A DNA stretch of 64,000 nt from CAZMBI01 sp964564675 (GTDB lineage Bacteria; Pseudomonadota; Alphaproteobacteria; Rickettsiales; UBA3002): NCBI GenBank assembly GCA_964564675.1, contig CAZMBI010000008.1:25476-89475 (forward strand), read 5' to 3'. A model generated the notes under the pieces. The model saw only the letters and a program-made list of their open reading frames with translations. It was not told the origin of the DNA and did no database searches. Within the stretch, counting starts at the first letter, position 1, and the number at the start of each line of letters is the position of its first letter. Positions 1 through 7,172 of the stretch are shown one piece after another. Position numbers and translations under genes: made by a program.

Positions 1-108
1 AGGGTCTAATCCAAACCCGCTATCTTGCCGCATCGATTCAAGGTTACTGTAAACTTGTGCATCAACCAGCAAACGATCTGCTTCGCTTAATTGTTCATAG
101 TCAGACAT
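1..108 (-). CDS. Hypothetical protein, N-terminal fragment cut by window edge
   Basis: The reverse strand opens with ATG at 106-108 and stays open to the window edge, giving 36 residues that begin MSDYEQLSEADRLLVDAQVY. An AGAGG ribosome binding site lies just upstream, which supports the start. The visible part is acidic and probably helical. No family is recognised and the 3' part is missing, so no function is given. Confidence 0.6.
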   Translation of the reverse strand, partial: MSDYEQLSEADRLLVDAQVYSNLESMRQDSGFGLDP

Positions 109-201
109 ACTACCCTCTTTTTTTATTTAATCAATTGATAAAGCCTATTTTTATATCTTCCACAAAATACGGATAATTGTCAATAATAAACAGATAGGCG
201 A

Positions 202-387
202 TTAATAAAAAGTTAATGCGTGCTCAAAGAACCGGTAATAGCCCCAGAGCTTGGCCACCACCAGCAGGGCTGCTGCCGCCACCGCCAGCGCGGTGACGCG
301 TCTGAGCGCCGGCGCCGCCTCCTGCATTGGCGCAAGATACGGCGATTGCTCCGCCACGCCCCCGGCCTGCCCCTTAATCGTTGACAT
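202..387 (-). CDS. Small putative single-pass membrane protein
   Basis: A 61-residue ORF with a hydrophilic N-terminus, one hydrophobic helix (about residues 32-48, Ala/Leu/Val rich) and a short aromatic tail. No good ribosome binding site precedes the ATG at 385-387, and no family is recognised. It sits alone between a truncated gene and tRNA-Tyr. It may be a real tail-anchored-type small protein or chance coding in GC-rich DNA. Confidence 0.35.
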   Translation of the reverse strand: MSTIKGQAGGVAEQSPYLAPMQEAAPALRRVTALAVAAAALLVVAKLWGYYRFFEHALTFY

Positions 388-497
388 ATCCGGGCTTATA
401 CAGTAGCACGGAGCCCCTTACTATTCGTTTTTTTATAAAGGCGAATGTGACGAATCCGGCGTCGCCGTGTCCTATGCGACCCGGCAACGCATGCATC

Positions 498-582
498 GGA
501 GGGGTGGCTGAGCGGTCAAAAGCAGCGGACTGTAAATCCGCCGGATTTTCCTACGTAGGTTCGAATCCTACCCCCTCCACCA
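498..582 (+). tRNA. tRNA-Tyr (GTA)
   Basis: Complete cloverleaf. The acceptor stem GGAGGGG pairs with CCCCTCC (572-578), followed by discriminator A and an encoded CCA (580-582). Anticodon GTA is at 532-534 in a CGGA/TCCG stem. There is a long class II variable arm, as expected for bacterial tRNA-Tyr. The T arm is GTAGG-TTCGAAT-CCTAC. No intron is seen. Confidence 0.97.
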
Positions 583-604
583 TTTGAACGGCGTTGTCTG
601 TATG

Positions 605-664
605 TTATAGCCGATACGCCAGCCCGACGCCGACAATCCACGGGTCCAGATTGACATCGCCGCG
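605..664 (-). pseudogene. 3' remnant of an OmpW-like outer membrane protein gene
   Basis: Read on the minus strand, 664-605 encodes RGDVNLDPWIVGVGLAYRL followed by TAA. A 'D.DPWvvgvGvgYrF'-like end is how OmpW-family beta-barrels typically close: the last strand ends in an aromatic or hydrophobic residue. Upstream the frame runs into a hairpin and then a stop (TAA at about 684-690), so nothing more of the gene is left. I read it as the tail of a deleted OmpW gene. The match is short and chance similarity is possible. Confidence 0.45.
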
Positions 665-674
665 TAGCGGGCGT

Positions 675-693
675 CTTTATGCGAAGCATAAAG
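675..693. repeat. Perfect 8-bp inverted repeat (hairpin)
   Basis: CTTTATGC, loop GAA, GCATAAAG. It lies between the OmpW-like scrap and the end of the DUF3429 gene. There is no T run on either side, so it is not a classical intrinsic terminator. It may mark the junction of the deletion that removed the OmpW-like gene. Confidence 0.6.
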
Positions 694-727
694 TCAGTTA
701 GCTATAAAGTCGGGTATCGGGTGTGGC

Positions 728-1168
728 TTACTGGTGCCATATCAGTACAGCCAGGCACAGCACGATAATGCCGGTGATGCGCCGGCGTAGGGTATAAAAC
801 CAGGCGGGCCAGATAGCGGCGCGCCACAGCCGCCAGTCGAGCAGCAGCACATAGCAAAAGGCCAGCGCCAGCAACAGCAGCGACCCTGTGACCGGGGTGG
901 CGAGCAGGCCGATCCAGGCGGCCAGTGCGATGGCGTTACTGGTCAGCAGCAAAGGGCGCGGGCAGCGCGCGGCATATAACAGATACACCGCCCAGTGCAT
1001 GCCGCTGAGAAACGCCAGGATCACCGCAGCGTAGGTGCGCGCCAGCCAGGTCGCCGCCTCACTGCCGAGCATGGCGGCGGCGACAAAGGGCAGGGCGCCG
1101 GCATAGGTCAGCCATTGCGCGGTGCGTTGCGTGCGCTGTGTCTGCGGTTGCGGCAGCGTGTTGAGCAA
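728..1168 (-). CDS. DUF3429-like integral membrane protein
   Basis: About 146 residues with four to five hydrophobic helices. The 'LTYAGALPFV' opening of the first helix and the WAVYLL region fit the DUF3429 family, membrane proteins of unknown function. Start choice: an ATG-initiated reading (1228) would overlap the upstream DUF2256 gene by 120 bases. A TTG at 1166-1168 instead follows AGGAGGTGATC at 7-nt spacing, an almost ideal anti-16S match, so I prefer TTG. It is the last gene of the photolyase operon. Its role there is unknown. Confidence 0.75.
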   Translation of the reverse strand: MLNTLPQPQTQRTQRTAQWLTYAGALPFVAAAMLGSEAATWLARTYAAVILAFLSGMHWAVYLLYAARCPRPLLLTSNAIALAAWIGLLATPVTGSLLLLALAFCYVLLLDWRLWRAAIWPAWFYTLRRRITGIIVLCLAVLIWHQ

Positions 1169-1278
1169 TAGATCACCTCCTCCCATACAGCGGCCCATTT
1201 TTTCCGCCAGGTAAATGCCCGTTTGCATACGGGACAGATTTTACGCGGCAGCGGCGGTTTGCGCGGCGCCTTAGCCAT
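1108..1278 (-). CDS. DUF2256 zinc-ribbon-like small protein
   Basis: A 56-residue basic protein. It has a CPVC knuckle, a FTWRKKW core, VWEEV, and a second pair YCSTRC, the signature arrangement of DUF2256. Two Cys pairs suggest a small zinc-binding fold. DUF2256 genes are commonly found next to photolyase/cryptochrome genes (recalled family knowledge), as here. It overlaps the stop of the upstream gene (1271) and the start of the DUF3429 gene. The start could also be the ATG at 1285-1287, three codons upstream. Confidence 0.85.
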   Translation of the reverse strand: MAKAPRKPPLPRKICPVCKRAFTWRKKWAAVWEEVIYCSTRCRNRRHSARNAPRNG

Positions 1279-1687
1279 GGCCTGCATCGTGCCGCCGGGC
1301 GGTGGCTTTGGCGTGTTTCCAGTAAGCAAAAAAACGGCGAAATTCAGTATCCGTATCCAGCACTACCAGCGGTTCGTCGGGGATGACATGCACCGGCAGC
1401 GTCTCGCTCAACTGCGCCGCCACCTGTTTGATAAACGGGTTGGGGCTGGCGGGAATCCACAGCGCCTGCGTCGGCTGTGCGCGCAGCATGTCAGCGGTGT
1501 TTCCGGCCAGAATCGGGATTGCCAGCGCGCACAGTGTTTCATACAGAAACACCAGCCGCTTGAGGCTGTAGTGTTGCGCCCGTAGATAGGCATCGTCCCA
1601 TATATGAACGGCCTGCGCCTCCGGTGCCCGGGCAAATACCGGATGATCCACACGCAGCGCGTCCTCATGCAGCCAGATCCGGTTCAT
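1271..1687 (-). CDS. Stand-alone photolyase-like alpha/beta domain protein
   Basis: 138 residues. The N-terminus has IWLHEDALRVDHP followed by VHIWDD, resembling the first strands of the photolyase/cryptochrome Rossmann-like domain (DLR..D.pal ... vWd). A YETL helix and alternating strands follow, and the protein ends with a FFAYWK segment. The stop overlaps the next gene and the start overlaps the upstream FAD-domain gene by ATGA, so the two are translationally coupled. I infer that this and the 1684-2475 product are the two halves of a split photolyase-like protein. The similarity is by eye and remote. Confidence 0.7.
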   Translation of the reverse strand: MNRIWLHEDALRVDHPVFARAPEAQAVHIWDDAYLRAQHYSLKRLVFLYETLCALAIPILAGNTADMLRAQPTQALWIPASPNPFIKQVAAQLSETLPVHVIPDEPLVVLDTDTEFRRFFAYWKHAKATARRHDAGHG

Positions 1688-2475
1688 GCCGCCTCCCGCC
1701 GCGGGAACAGCCGCCGGTTCAGCGTGTCATAGCTGGCATCCAGCGGGGCATTGCGCGCCGGCGTGCAATCCACCAGCTCGCCGAAATATTTGCGCACATT
1801 CTCCAGATTGAAAATATAGGGCTTATTGGCAAAGGTGCTTGCAATCCATTGCCAGGAAAGGTTGTTGCTCGCCGGATCGCCGTCAAGCAGGTGATGCAGG
1901 AACCAGCGGGCGCCGGCTTGCCATTTCACGCGGCGGAAATGCACGACATAAGACGCCAGATACATCCGCGCGTGATTATGCACATAGCCGGTGTGGCGTA
2001 AGTCGTTTGCGAAATGGTCAATCACGGCGACGCCGGTTTGCCCAAAGGCGATGTCTTCGGGCAGTTCGTCGGCATAGTCGGCGGCGGTGAAACCGGTTTT
2101 ATAGGCTTCGATATCCTGCCAGATCCATTGCGGATGCGCGTCGTATATCCGCTGCCAGAAATCGCGCCAGGCGAGCTCCTGCAGGAATTTCTCTATGTGC
2201 TGCGCCTTGTCGCAACGCTGCAATGCCTCATTACGCACGCGGTTTAAGCTCACAATACCGTGGCGGATATACGGCGAAAGCTGCGTCACCTTGCCGTCAC
2301 CGAAATTACGGGTGCGGCCATAATCCAGCGGGTCGATAGCGGCCAGCCGGGCCTGCGCCTCGGCTGGACCGCCGCGCCAGTCGCTGGCCTCGCCTTCGGC
2401 CCACGGCGCCAGCTGTTTGACATGGGCGATCAGCGCCGCGCGGTCGGCGAAGTGCTGCGGCAGGGGCTCGGTCAT
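1684..2475 (-). CDS. Photolyase/cryptochrome FAD-binding domain protein without its N-terminal domain
   Basis: 263 residues matching the C-terminal helical FAD domain of the photolyase/cryptochrome superfamily. Visible motifs in order: LSPYIRHG; ELAWRDFW; FGQTGVAVIDH; TGYVHNHARM; then the FAD-contacting LLDGDPASNNLSWQW block. The antenna/Rossmann domain is absent (full photolyases are about 450-500 residues). The protein next door (1271-1687) looks like the missing half. It overlaps both neighbours by ATGA. Whether it repairs DNA or senses light cannot be told from sequence. Confidence 0.88.
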   Translation of the reverse strand: MTEPLPQHFADRAALIAHVKQLAPWAEGEASDWRGGPAEAQARLAAIDPLDYGRTRNFGDGKVTQLSPYIRHGIVSLNRVRNEALQRCDKAQHIEKFLQELAWRDFWQRIYDAHPQWIWQDIEAYKTGFTAADYADELPEDIAFGQTGVAVIDHFANDLRHTGYVHNHARMYLASYVVHFRRVKWQAGARWFLHHLLDGDPASNNLSWQWIASTFANKPYIFNLENVRKYFGELVDCTPARNAPLDASYDTLNRRLFPRREAA

Positions 2476-2909
2476 GGCGCTTGCATCTCACGCTGGCGCA
2501 TGGGCATGGCATCGATCGTGGCAAACAGGTCGGCCACTGGCAGCATCGCGTGGCGGCGGATTTTTTCTTCGCCGTCCTTGCCCAGCAGGATCACCGTGAA
2601 CGCCTCGCGGGCGATGCCAAAATGCTCATAAAAGGGCGGGGTGGACAAATGCGGCTTGGATTCGTCGTCCACCGTCACTGCGGTCTGATGCACCACGGTC
2701 CAGGTCACTATATCGCGATCGGCCAGGCCTGCTTCGGCGTCGCTAAGCTGCGTGCGCATCGCCTCAAGCCGTGGGTCGTCACCTGCGGGGGCAAAGATCA
2801 GCAGGACCCGTTTCTCCCACAGATAGCCGTCCATGATTTTGGCGACATCGGCGGCCTCGCAGCCGGTAGCCAGCAGCAGCACGGCGGCGGCGGCGGCGAT
2901 GGCCTTCAT
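2472..2909 (-). CDS. DUF4174 putative lipoprotein
   Basis: 145 residues. The N-terminal signal peptide ends in LLLATGCEA, a lipobox-like site, so the mature protein probably sits on the periplasmic side of a membrane. The body (KRVLLIFAP, then a strand ending RDIVTWTVV, then FTVILLGKDGEEK) fits DUF4174, a thioredoxin-like fold without obvious redox Cys. The start overlaps the stop of the DUF2237 gene by 4 nt. Function is unknown, but it sits in the photolyase operon. Confidence 0.82.
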   Translation of the reverse strand: MKAIAAAAAVLLLATGCEAADVAKIMDGYLWEKRVLLIFAPAGDDPRLEAMRTQLSDAEAGLADRDIVTWTVVHQTAVTVDDESKPHLSTPPFYEHFGIAREAFTVILLGKDGEEKIRRHAMLPVADLFATIDAMPMRQREMQAP

Positions 2910-3289
2910 TGCGCCCGCCCTTTCAGCTGATGGCTTTCCAGCACGTGCAGCGGGATATATTTCAGCGCTTTTTCATGGGTGGATTCAAGCAAGACTGGCG
3001 GCGCTACATCCGCTTCATACGCTTCCAGCCAGCGCATCGCGCACAGGCACCAGCCGTCGCCGGCTTTCAGGCCGGGAAATTGCCACTCCGGCTTAGGGGT
3101 GATCAAATCGTTGCCGCGGCGCTTGCTGAATTGCAGGAATTCGTCGGTTACCATGGCGCACACCACGTGCGTACCCAGATCCTGGGCGTTGGTGCGGCAG
3201 AACCCGTCGCGGAAAAACCCGGTCATCGGCTCCTGGCAGCATAATTGCAGCGGATCGCCGAACACATTTTTTGCCTCATCATCAGCCAT
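2906..3289 (-). CDS. DUF2237 family protein
   Basis: 127 residues from the ATG at 3287-3289, which is preceded by AGAGGA. A longer reading from 3397 would add a hydrophobic segment but lacks such a site. Hallmarks of DUF2237: TGFFRDGFC, TH-VCA, EFLQFSKRRGNDL, FPGLKAGDGWCLCAMRW and APPVLLESTH. Conserved Cys and His suggest a metal or redox role, but none is established. It is the third gene of the operon, downstream of the FeS photolyase. Confidence 0.9.
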   Translation of the reverse strand: MADDEAKNVFGDPLQLCCQEPMTGFFRDGFCRTNAQDLGTHVVCAMVTDEFLQFSKRRGNDLITPKPEWQFPGLKAGDGWCLCAMRWLEAYEADVAPPVLLESTHEKALKYIPLHVLESHQLKGRAQ

Positions 3290-3393
3290 ACTATCCTCTT
3301 TTACCGTCCATATAAGGGCGATCATGAACATTACCAAGAGGATTTTCGTCACGATCCGCTCCATCCTGTTTCGCAATCCTCTGCTTTCCGGTG

Positions 3394-4926
3394 TCACAGC
3401 GCATCCTCTTCCAGCCGCTCCAGCAGATGCCGCGCCTTGGTGCGTACGGCGCTTTTTTTATCCGCCGGCATTTTATCCCACGTACCGTAAATCAACGCCA
3501 TGCGCTGGTTGCCACGCAAATGGGCGGCGTGTCGCGCCAGAAAGTCCCAGTACAACGCGTTGAACGGGCAGGCGTCCTCCTCGGTCAGCGCGTTCGGATT
3601 ATAGGCGCATTGTGCGCAGAAATTCGACATGCGATTGATGTATTTACCGCTGGCAGCATAGGGTTTGGAGGCCATGATCCCGTCATCGCCGAACAGCGCC
3701 ATACCGAGCGTGTTGGGCAGCTCCACCCATTCATAGGCATCGGCATACACGGCCAGATACCATTCGCACACCGCCTGCGGGTCAAGACCGGCCAGCAGCG
3801 CGAAATTGCCGGTGACCATCAGCCGCTGAATATGATGCGAATAGGCATGCTCGCGGGTATGGCGCACGGCTTCCGACAGGCAGAACATCTGCGTTGGCCC
3901 GCCCCAGTAAAGCGCCGGCAGCTTGCGTTGCGCATCGAGCGCGTTGAGTTCGGCATAATCCGGCATGTGGCGCCAGTAAATCCCGCGCACATACTCGCGC
4001 CAGCCGAGAATCTGGCGGATAAAGCCCTCCGCTGCGTTCAGCGGGGCGTCGCCCCGGCGATAGGCGTCCTCGGCCAGCTCGCACAGTTCAAGCGGCAATA
4101 ACAGGCCGGCATTGAGATACGCCGACAGCCGCGAATGATATAAAAATGGCTCGCCGGCGACCATCGCATCCTGATAATCGCCGAAATGCGGCAGTAAGCG
4201 GTCAATGAAATAGCGCGCATCCTGCCATGCGCCGTCGCGGGTGACGGCGAAGGCGAATCGCTCAAGCGAGCCGAAATGCGCGCCGAAATGTGCCTCAACC
4301 AGCTTAAGCACGGCGCTGGTCGCCGCATCCGGTGCGTGCGCTGGGCGCTTTGGCACCTGCATGCCGGCGGCGGGGGGTTTGCGATTTTGCGCGTCATAAT
4401 TCCATTTGCCGCCGACCGGCTTATCGCCCTCCATCAAGATCGTATAGCGCCGACGCATCTGGCGGTAAAAAAACTCCATGCGCAGCTGTTTCTTGTCGCC
4501 GGCCCACTCGGCAAAGTCTGCGTGTGAGCATAAAAACCGATCATCGCGTCGTATCTCAACTGGCAGCTCCCACGTGCGCTGCCACTCGGCAAACTGCGTA
4601 TATAATCGCCATTCGCCGGGTTCGGTTACAATCAGCCGCTGCGGCTTAAGCGCCGTGATGGCGCGGGTTACCTCGCCGTGCAGATCGCCGCGATTGGCCG
4701 CATCATCGAGCGTCACATAGCGCACGCGGTGGCCCTGCGCGCGCAAGGTCTCGGCGAAATGGCGCATGGCGGCGAAAATAAAGGCGATTTTTTGCGGGTG
4801 GTGCGGCACGTAGCGGGCCTCCTGCATCACCTCGCACATCAGGATGGTGTCATCCGCCGCGCAATCGGCAAGCGTGGCAAGCGAGCTGCTGAGTTGGTCG
4901 CCCAGAATCAGCCGCAGCGCCGACAC
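3394..4926 (-). CDS. Iron-sulfur bacterial cryptochrome/photolyase (FeS-BCP, (6-4) photolyase type)
   Basis: 510 residues. The N-terminal DPRP-type domain opens RLILGDQL. The C-terminal FAD domain contains FIRQILGWREYVRG and EWYLAVYADAYEWVELPN. Four Cys in the positions used for the [4Fe-4S] cluster of this class are present: AVCEW, NFCAQC (two) and DACPF. Characterised relatives (Agrobacterium PhrB) repair (6-4) photoproducts with FAD and a lumazine antenna; that activity is inferred here. The start is GTG, four bases after the upstream SDR stop, consistent with one operon. Confidence 0.92.
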   Translation of the reverse strand: MSALRLILGDQLSSSLATLADCAADDTILMCEVMQEARYVPHHPQKIAFIFAAMRHFAETLRAQGHRVRYVTLDDAANRGDLHGEVTRAITALKPQRLIVTEPGEWRLYTQFAEWQRTWELPVEIRRDDRFLCSHADFAEWAGDKKQLRMEFFYRQMRRRYTILMEGDKPVGGKWNYDAQNRKPPAAGMQVPKRPAHAPDAATSAVLKLVEAHFGAHFGSLERFAFAVTRDGAWQDARYFIDRLLPHFGDYQDAMVAGEPFLYHSRLSAYLNAGLLLPLELCELAEDAYRRGDAPLNAAEGFIRQILGWREYVRGIYWRHMPDYAELNALDAQRKLPALYWGGPTQMFCLSEAVRHTREHAYSHHIQRLMVTGNFALLAGLDPQAVCEWYLAVYADAYEWVELPNTLGMALFGDDGIMASKPYAASGKYINRMSNFCAQCAYNPNALTEEDACPFNALYWDFLARHAAHLRGNQRMALIYGTWDKMPADKKSAVRTKARHLLERLEEDAL

Positions 4927-4929
4927 GAG

Positions 4930-5640
4930 CTAGACTTTCAGCTTGGGGCGGACGGTGGACAGCCCGCCATCGACGCCGATCACCTGCCCGGTAATCCAGT
5001 CATTGGCCGGGTCGAGCAAAAAGACGATGGCGCGGGCGATATCCTCCGGTTTACCCAGCCGGCCGAGCGCATGCATGGCTTCGGAGAATTTGCGCGCTGT
5101 GTTATTGCCGGTGAGCTGTTCGGTCATCGGGGTTTCGGTCAACCCCGGCGCAATCGCGTTCACCCGCAAATGATTGCCGGCATAGGTGGCTGCTGCCGCC
5201 ATGGTCAGGCCGATCACCCCGCCCTTGGCGGCGGCGATCGCTTCGTGATTGGCAAAGCCGCCCATTGCCGCGGCGGAGGAAATCAGCACCACTGATCCGC
5301 CCTGGCTCATCTGTTTACCGGCCGCATGCAAGGTGGCAAACGCGGTGGTCAGCGAGGCGTCGATCACCGCCTGAAACTGGTCTTTGCTGGTTTGATGCGC
5401 TGATTTTAGCCACAGCGACCCGGCGCAGGTGACCACGCCGTCAAGCCCGCCGAGCTGTTCGCCGGCCTGTTTAAACACGGCTAGCACCGCGTCGAAATCG
5501 GTGACATCCAGCGTCGCATCCGGTGTGATTTTACTGTCATCCCGTGCGGTGGTGAACACGTCATGCCCGCCATCACGCAACAGTTGCGTGGTGGCCTGGC
5601 CTATGCTGCTCGAGGCAGCGAGAATGAGATAATGTGCCAT
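4930..5640 (-). CDS. SDR-family protein with degenerate catalytic motif
   Basis: 236 residues from ATG at 5638-5640 (MAHYLILAASSSIG). A longer 5676 start is possible but adds a poor leader. SDR features: nucleotide-binding loop AASSSIG instead of TGxxxGIG, CAG in place of NAG, ISSAAA, and the end DPANDWITGQVIGVDGG. The active-site YxxxK is replaced by IAAAK (Ile135, Lys139), so the proton-donating Tyr is missing. It may bind nucleotide without classical dehydrogenase chemistry. It is the first gene of the photolyase operon. Confidence 0.85.
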   Translation of the reverse strand: MAHYLILAASSSIGQATTQLLRDGGHDVFTTARDDSKITPDATLDVTDFDAVLAVFKQAGEQLGGLDGVVTCAGSLWLKSAHQTSKDQFQAVIDASLTTAFATLHAAGKQMSQGGSVVLISSAAAMGGFANHEAIAAAKGGVIGLTMAAAATYAGNHLRVNAIAPGLTETPMTEQLTGNNTARKFSEAMHALGRLGKPEDIARAIVFLLDPANDWITGQVIGVDGGLSTVRPKLKV

Positions 5641-5941
5641 GCGCCAAGCGTTAGCGGATTCCTGCACGGGATGCAACCAGCTTTATTTGCGCCCGAATTT
5701 AACCCTCTTTAGAAATGATACAATTCAATTATTTGTCAAAGATCAAATCGGGCGCGTTGTCAGAAAAAGGCACAAAAAACGAGAATAGCTATTGGATATT
5801 AAACCTATGGTTGTGATTGCGGGGCAGTTGCAGTATAACCTGTAACGAAGCAACCGGGAGTGGAGCATTCCATTTTTCTTACCATCGGCGACGGTTTCAG
5901 CGCCACCGCATGCCGGCCAGACGGTAGCGGGCGAGTCGGCT
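5641..5941. promoter_or_regulatory. Divergent intergenic region with long-arm inverted repeat
   Basis: This stretch separates the photolyase operon (minus) from the ATPase gene (plus). It contains GCGCCCGA (5689-5696) and its complement TCGGGCGC (5748-5755), 51 bases apart, flanking an AT-rich core suited to promoters. The arms could be a regulator binding pair or the stem of a structured leader. No known operator is recognised. The reading frame of the downstream gene is open back to 5846. Confidence 0.35.
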
Positions 5942-6421
5942 TTGTGCCGTTCACGGCACATCTTTTATTGCCGCACGCTCGAGGATATCGACCGTCTGGT
6001 GCCCGTCATCGCCGCCTTATTCCCCGACCCGCAGCGCGTGCAGCTGGGTATCATCGAATTACTGGTCAACGCCGTTGAACACGGCAATCTTGGCATCGGC
6101 TATGCGCTGAAAACCCATTTGATGCGTGAGGGCGGCTGGCACGAGGAAATCGCGCGCCGTTTCGGCCTGCCCCGCCAAGCCCATAAATATGTGGAGATTG
6201 TAGTATCTTACCATACTGACGGGGTGTGTTTGCAGGTGACAGACAGCGGCGCCGGGTTTCACTGGCCTGCCTTTCTCCATAGCGAGCCGGGCGGCTCGCG
6301 CCGTTCGCATGGCCGCGGGATCGCCCTGGCCCGCCGCTTCAGTTTCGATCATCTGCGGTATAACGCGCGCGGTAATCAGGCCAGCGCCTGGGTTTACACT
6401 GCCCGTTATCGCCGCGATTAA
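5942..6421 (+). CDS. RsbW-like serine kinase/ATPase (HATPase_c)
   Basis: About 159 residues forming a compact GHKL ATPase: N box ELLVNAVEHGNLG (near residue 39), G1 box VTDSGAGF, G2 box SHGRGIALARR, and a closing FDHLRYNARGNQ. These single-domain ATPases act as anti-sigma kinases or as partners of response regulators; the partner here is unknown. No ATG fits: the first usable start is TTG at 5942, and the frame is open upstream to 5846, so the true N-terminus is uncertain (an ATT at 5867 has a GGAG before it). Confidence 0.8.
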   Translation: MCRSRHIFYCRTLEDIDRLVPVIAALFPDPQRVQLGIIELLVNAVEHGNLGIGYALKTHLMREGGWHEEIARRFGLPRQAHKYVEIVVSYHTDGVCLQVTDSGAGFHWPAFLHSEPGGSRRSHGRGIALARRFSFDHLRYNARGNQASAWVYTARYRRD

Positions 6422-6472
6422 CGTCAGTGAACGGGGCTTGCCTCACCGGCAAAAATCCGTAGTCTGCGCGCC

Positions 6473-6742
6473 GTGTTACTCTTTCATCACAGGTGGGTGA
6501 TAAGCACCGGTTGGTTACTGGTTGCTGCGCTGGCAGTTGATCACGCTTCCGCCCAGCCGTATTACCGCCAGCTTAATCCGGACTACCGGCCACCGACCGT
6601 GATACTGCCACATCGCCGCGCACCCCGGCCGGCTGCGCCGCCAACAACAACCTCGATACCGATGTGTATCTCAACATGGCATATGAATATTGATCCGCTG
6701 GTCTCATACACCTATTGCAGCCTAGATTTTCAGTATGCTTGA
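6473..6742 (+). CDS. Small putative secreted protein
   Basis: Up to 89 residues from GTG at 6473. A second GTG at 6497, after AGGTGG, would give a cleaner signal peptide (ISTGWLLVAALAVDHASA followed by QPYYRQ). The mature part is Pro/Arg rich and then loses character. Another frame (near 6650-6699) reads NNNLDTDVYLNMAYEY and then stops, so a frameshift near the 3' end is possible. No family is recognised. Confidence 0.4.
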   Translation: MLLFHHRWVISTGWLLVAALAVDHASAQPYYRQLNPDYRPPTVILPHRRAPRPAAPPTTTSIPMCISTWHMNIDPLVSYTYCSLDFQYA

Positions 6743-6827
6743 CAGTGTGTCATCATGGAAGGGATAAAATGCAGGCAGCGGTTAATATTTTTTTAGCTAG
6801 CAGCCGCTAAAAGTTAATGGCTATCCA

Positions 6828-7172
6828 CTACCTGCTTCCGCCGGCATCGGCAAAAAACTGCTCGGCCCAGCGTTCCTCGGCAAAATCAATATCGATCAGC
6901 AGGGCCTCCTCGGTGATCCGCTTGGGTGTTTCGGGCGGTGAGGTGACCATGCCGATCATGATGAACACCCCGACCATTGCCGCCATAATCACATAGCGCA
7001 TGGCCGGGATATACACCCAGGCGCGCAACTGGCGCAGGGCGGCGACCCAGCGCCACAGGCGGCGGGGGTTGTCACGGGCGGCGGCCTGAATGCGCATCAC
7101 CGCATCCGGCGAGGCGCGCGGCACGCGCAGCGTACGCAGAATCGACCGCAATTCGTCATGTTGTTCAGGCAT
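6828..7172 (-). CDS. Small membrane protein paired with ECF sigma factor (putative anti-sigma)
   Basis: 114 residues with an N-terminal cytoplasmic-like part, one transmembrane helix (about 58-78, VIMAAMVGVFIMIGMV) and a short acidic exterior tail. The start overlaps the 3' end of the sigma factor gene by 8 bases, so it is co-translated. Position, size and topology fit an anti-sigma factor, but no zinc motif (HxxxCxxC) is present. The role is inferred from context. Confidence 0.75.
   Translation of the reverse strand: MPEQHDELRSILRTLRVPRASPDAVMRIQAAARDNPRRLWRWVAALRQLRAWVYIPAMRYVIMAAMVGVFIMIGMVTSPPETPKRITEEALLIDIDFAEERWAEQFFADAGGSR

Noticed and set aside
381..587. 68-residue plus-strand ORF over tRNA-Tyr
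   Set aside because: Its C-terminus (GGVAERSKAADCKSAGFSYV) is the tRNA gene read as protein, a well-known artefact.
2906..3397. Longer form of the DUF2237 protein starting at 3397 with a membrane helix
   Set aside because: The ATG at 3287-3289 has AGAGGA and gives the normal DUF2237 length; the extension would overlap the photolyase stop.
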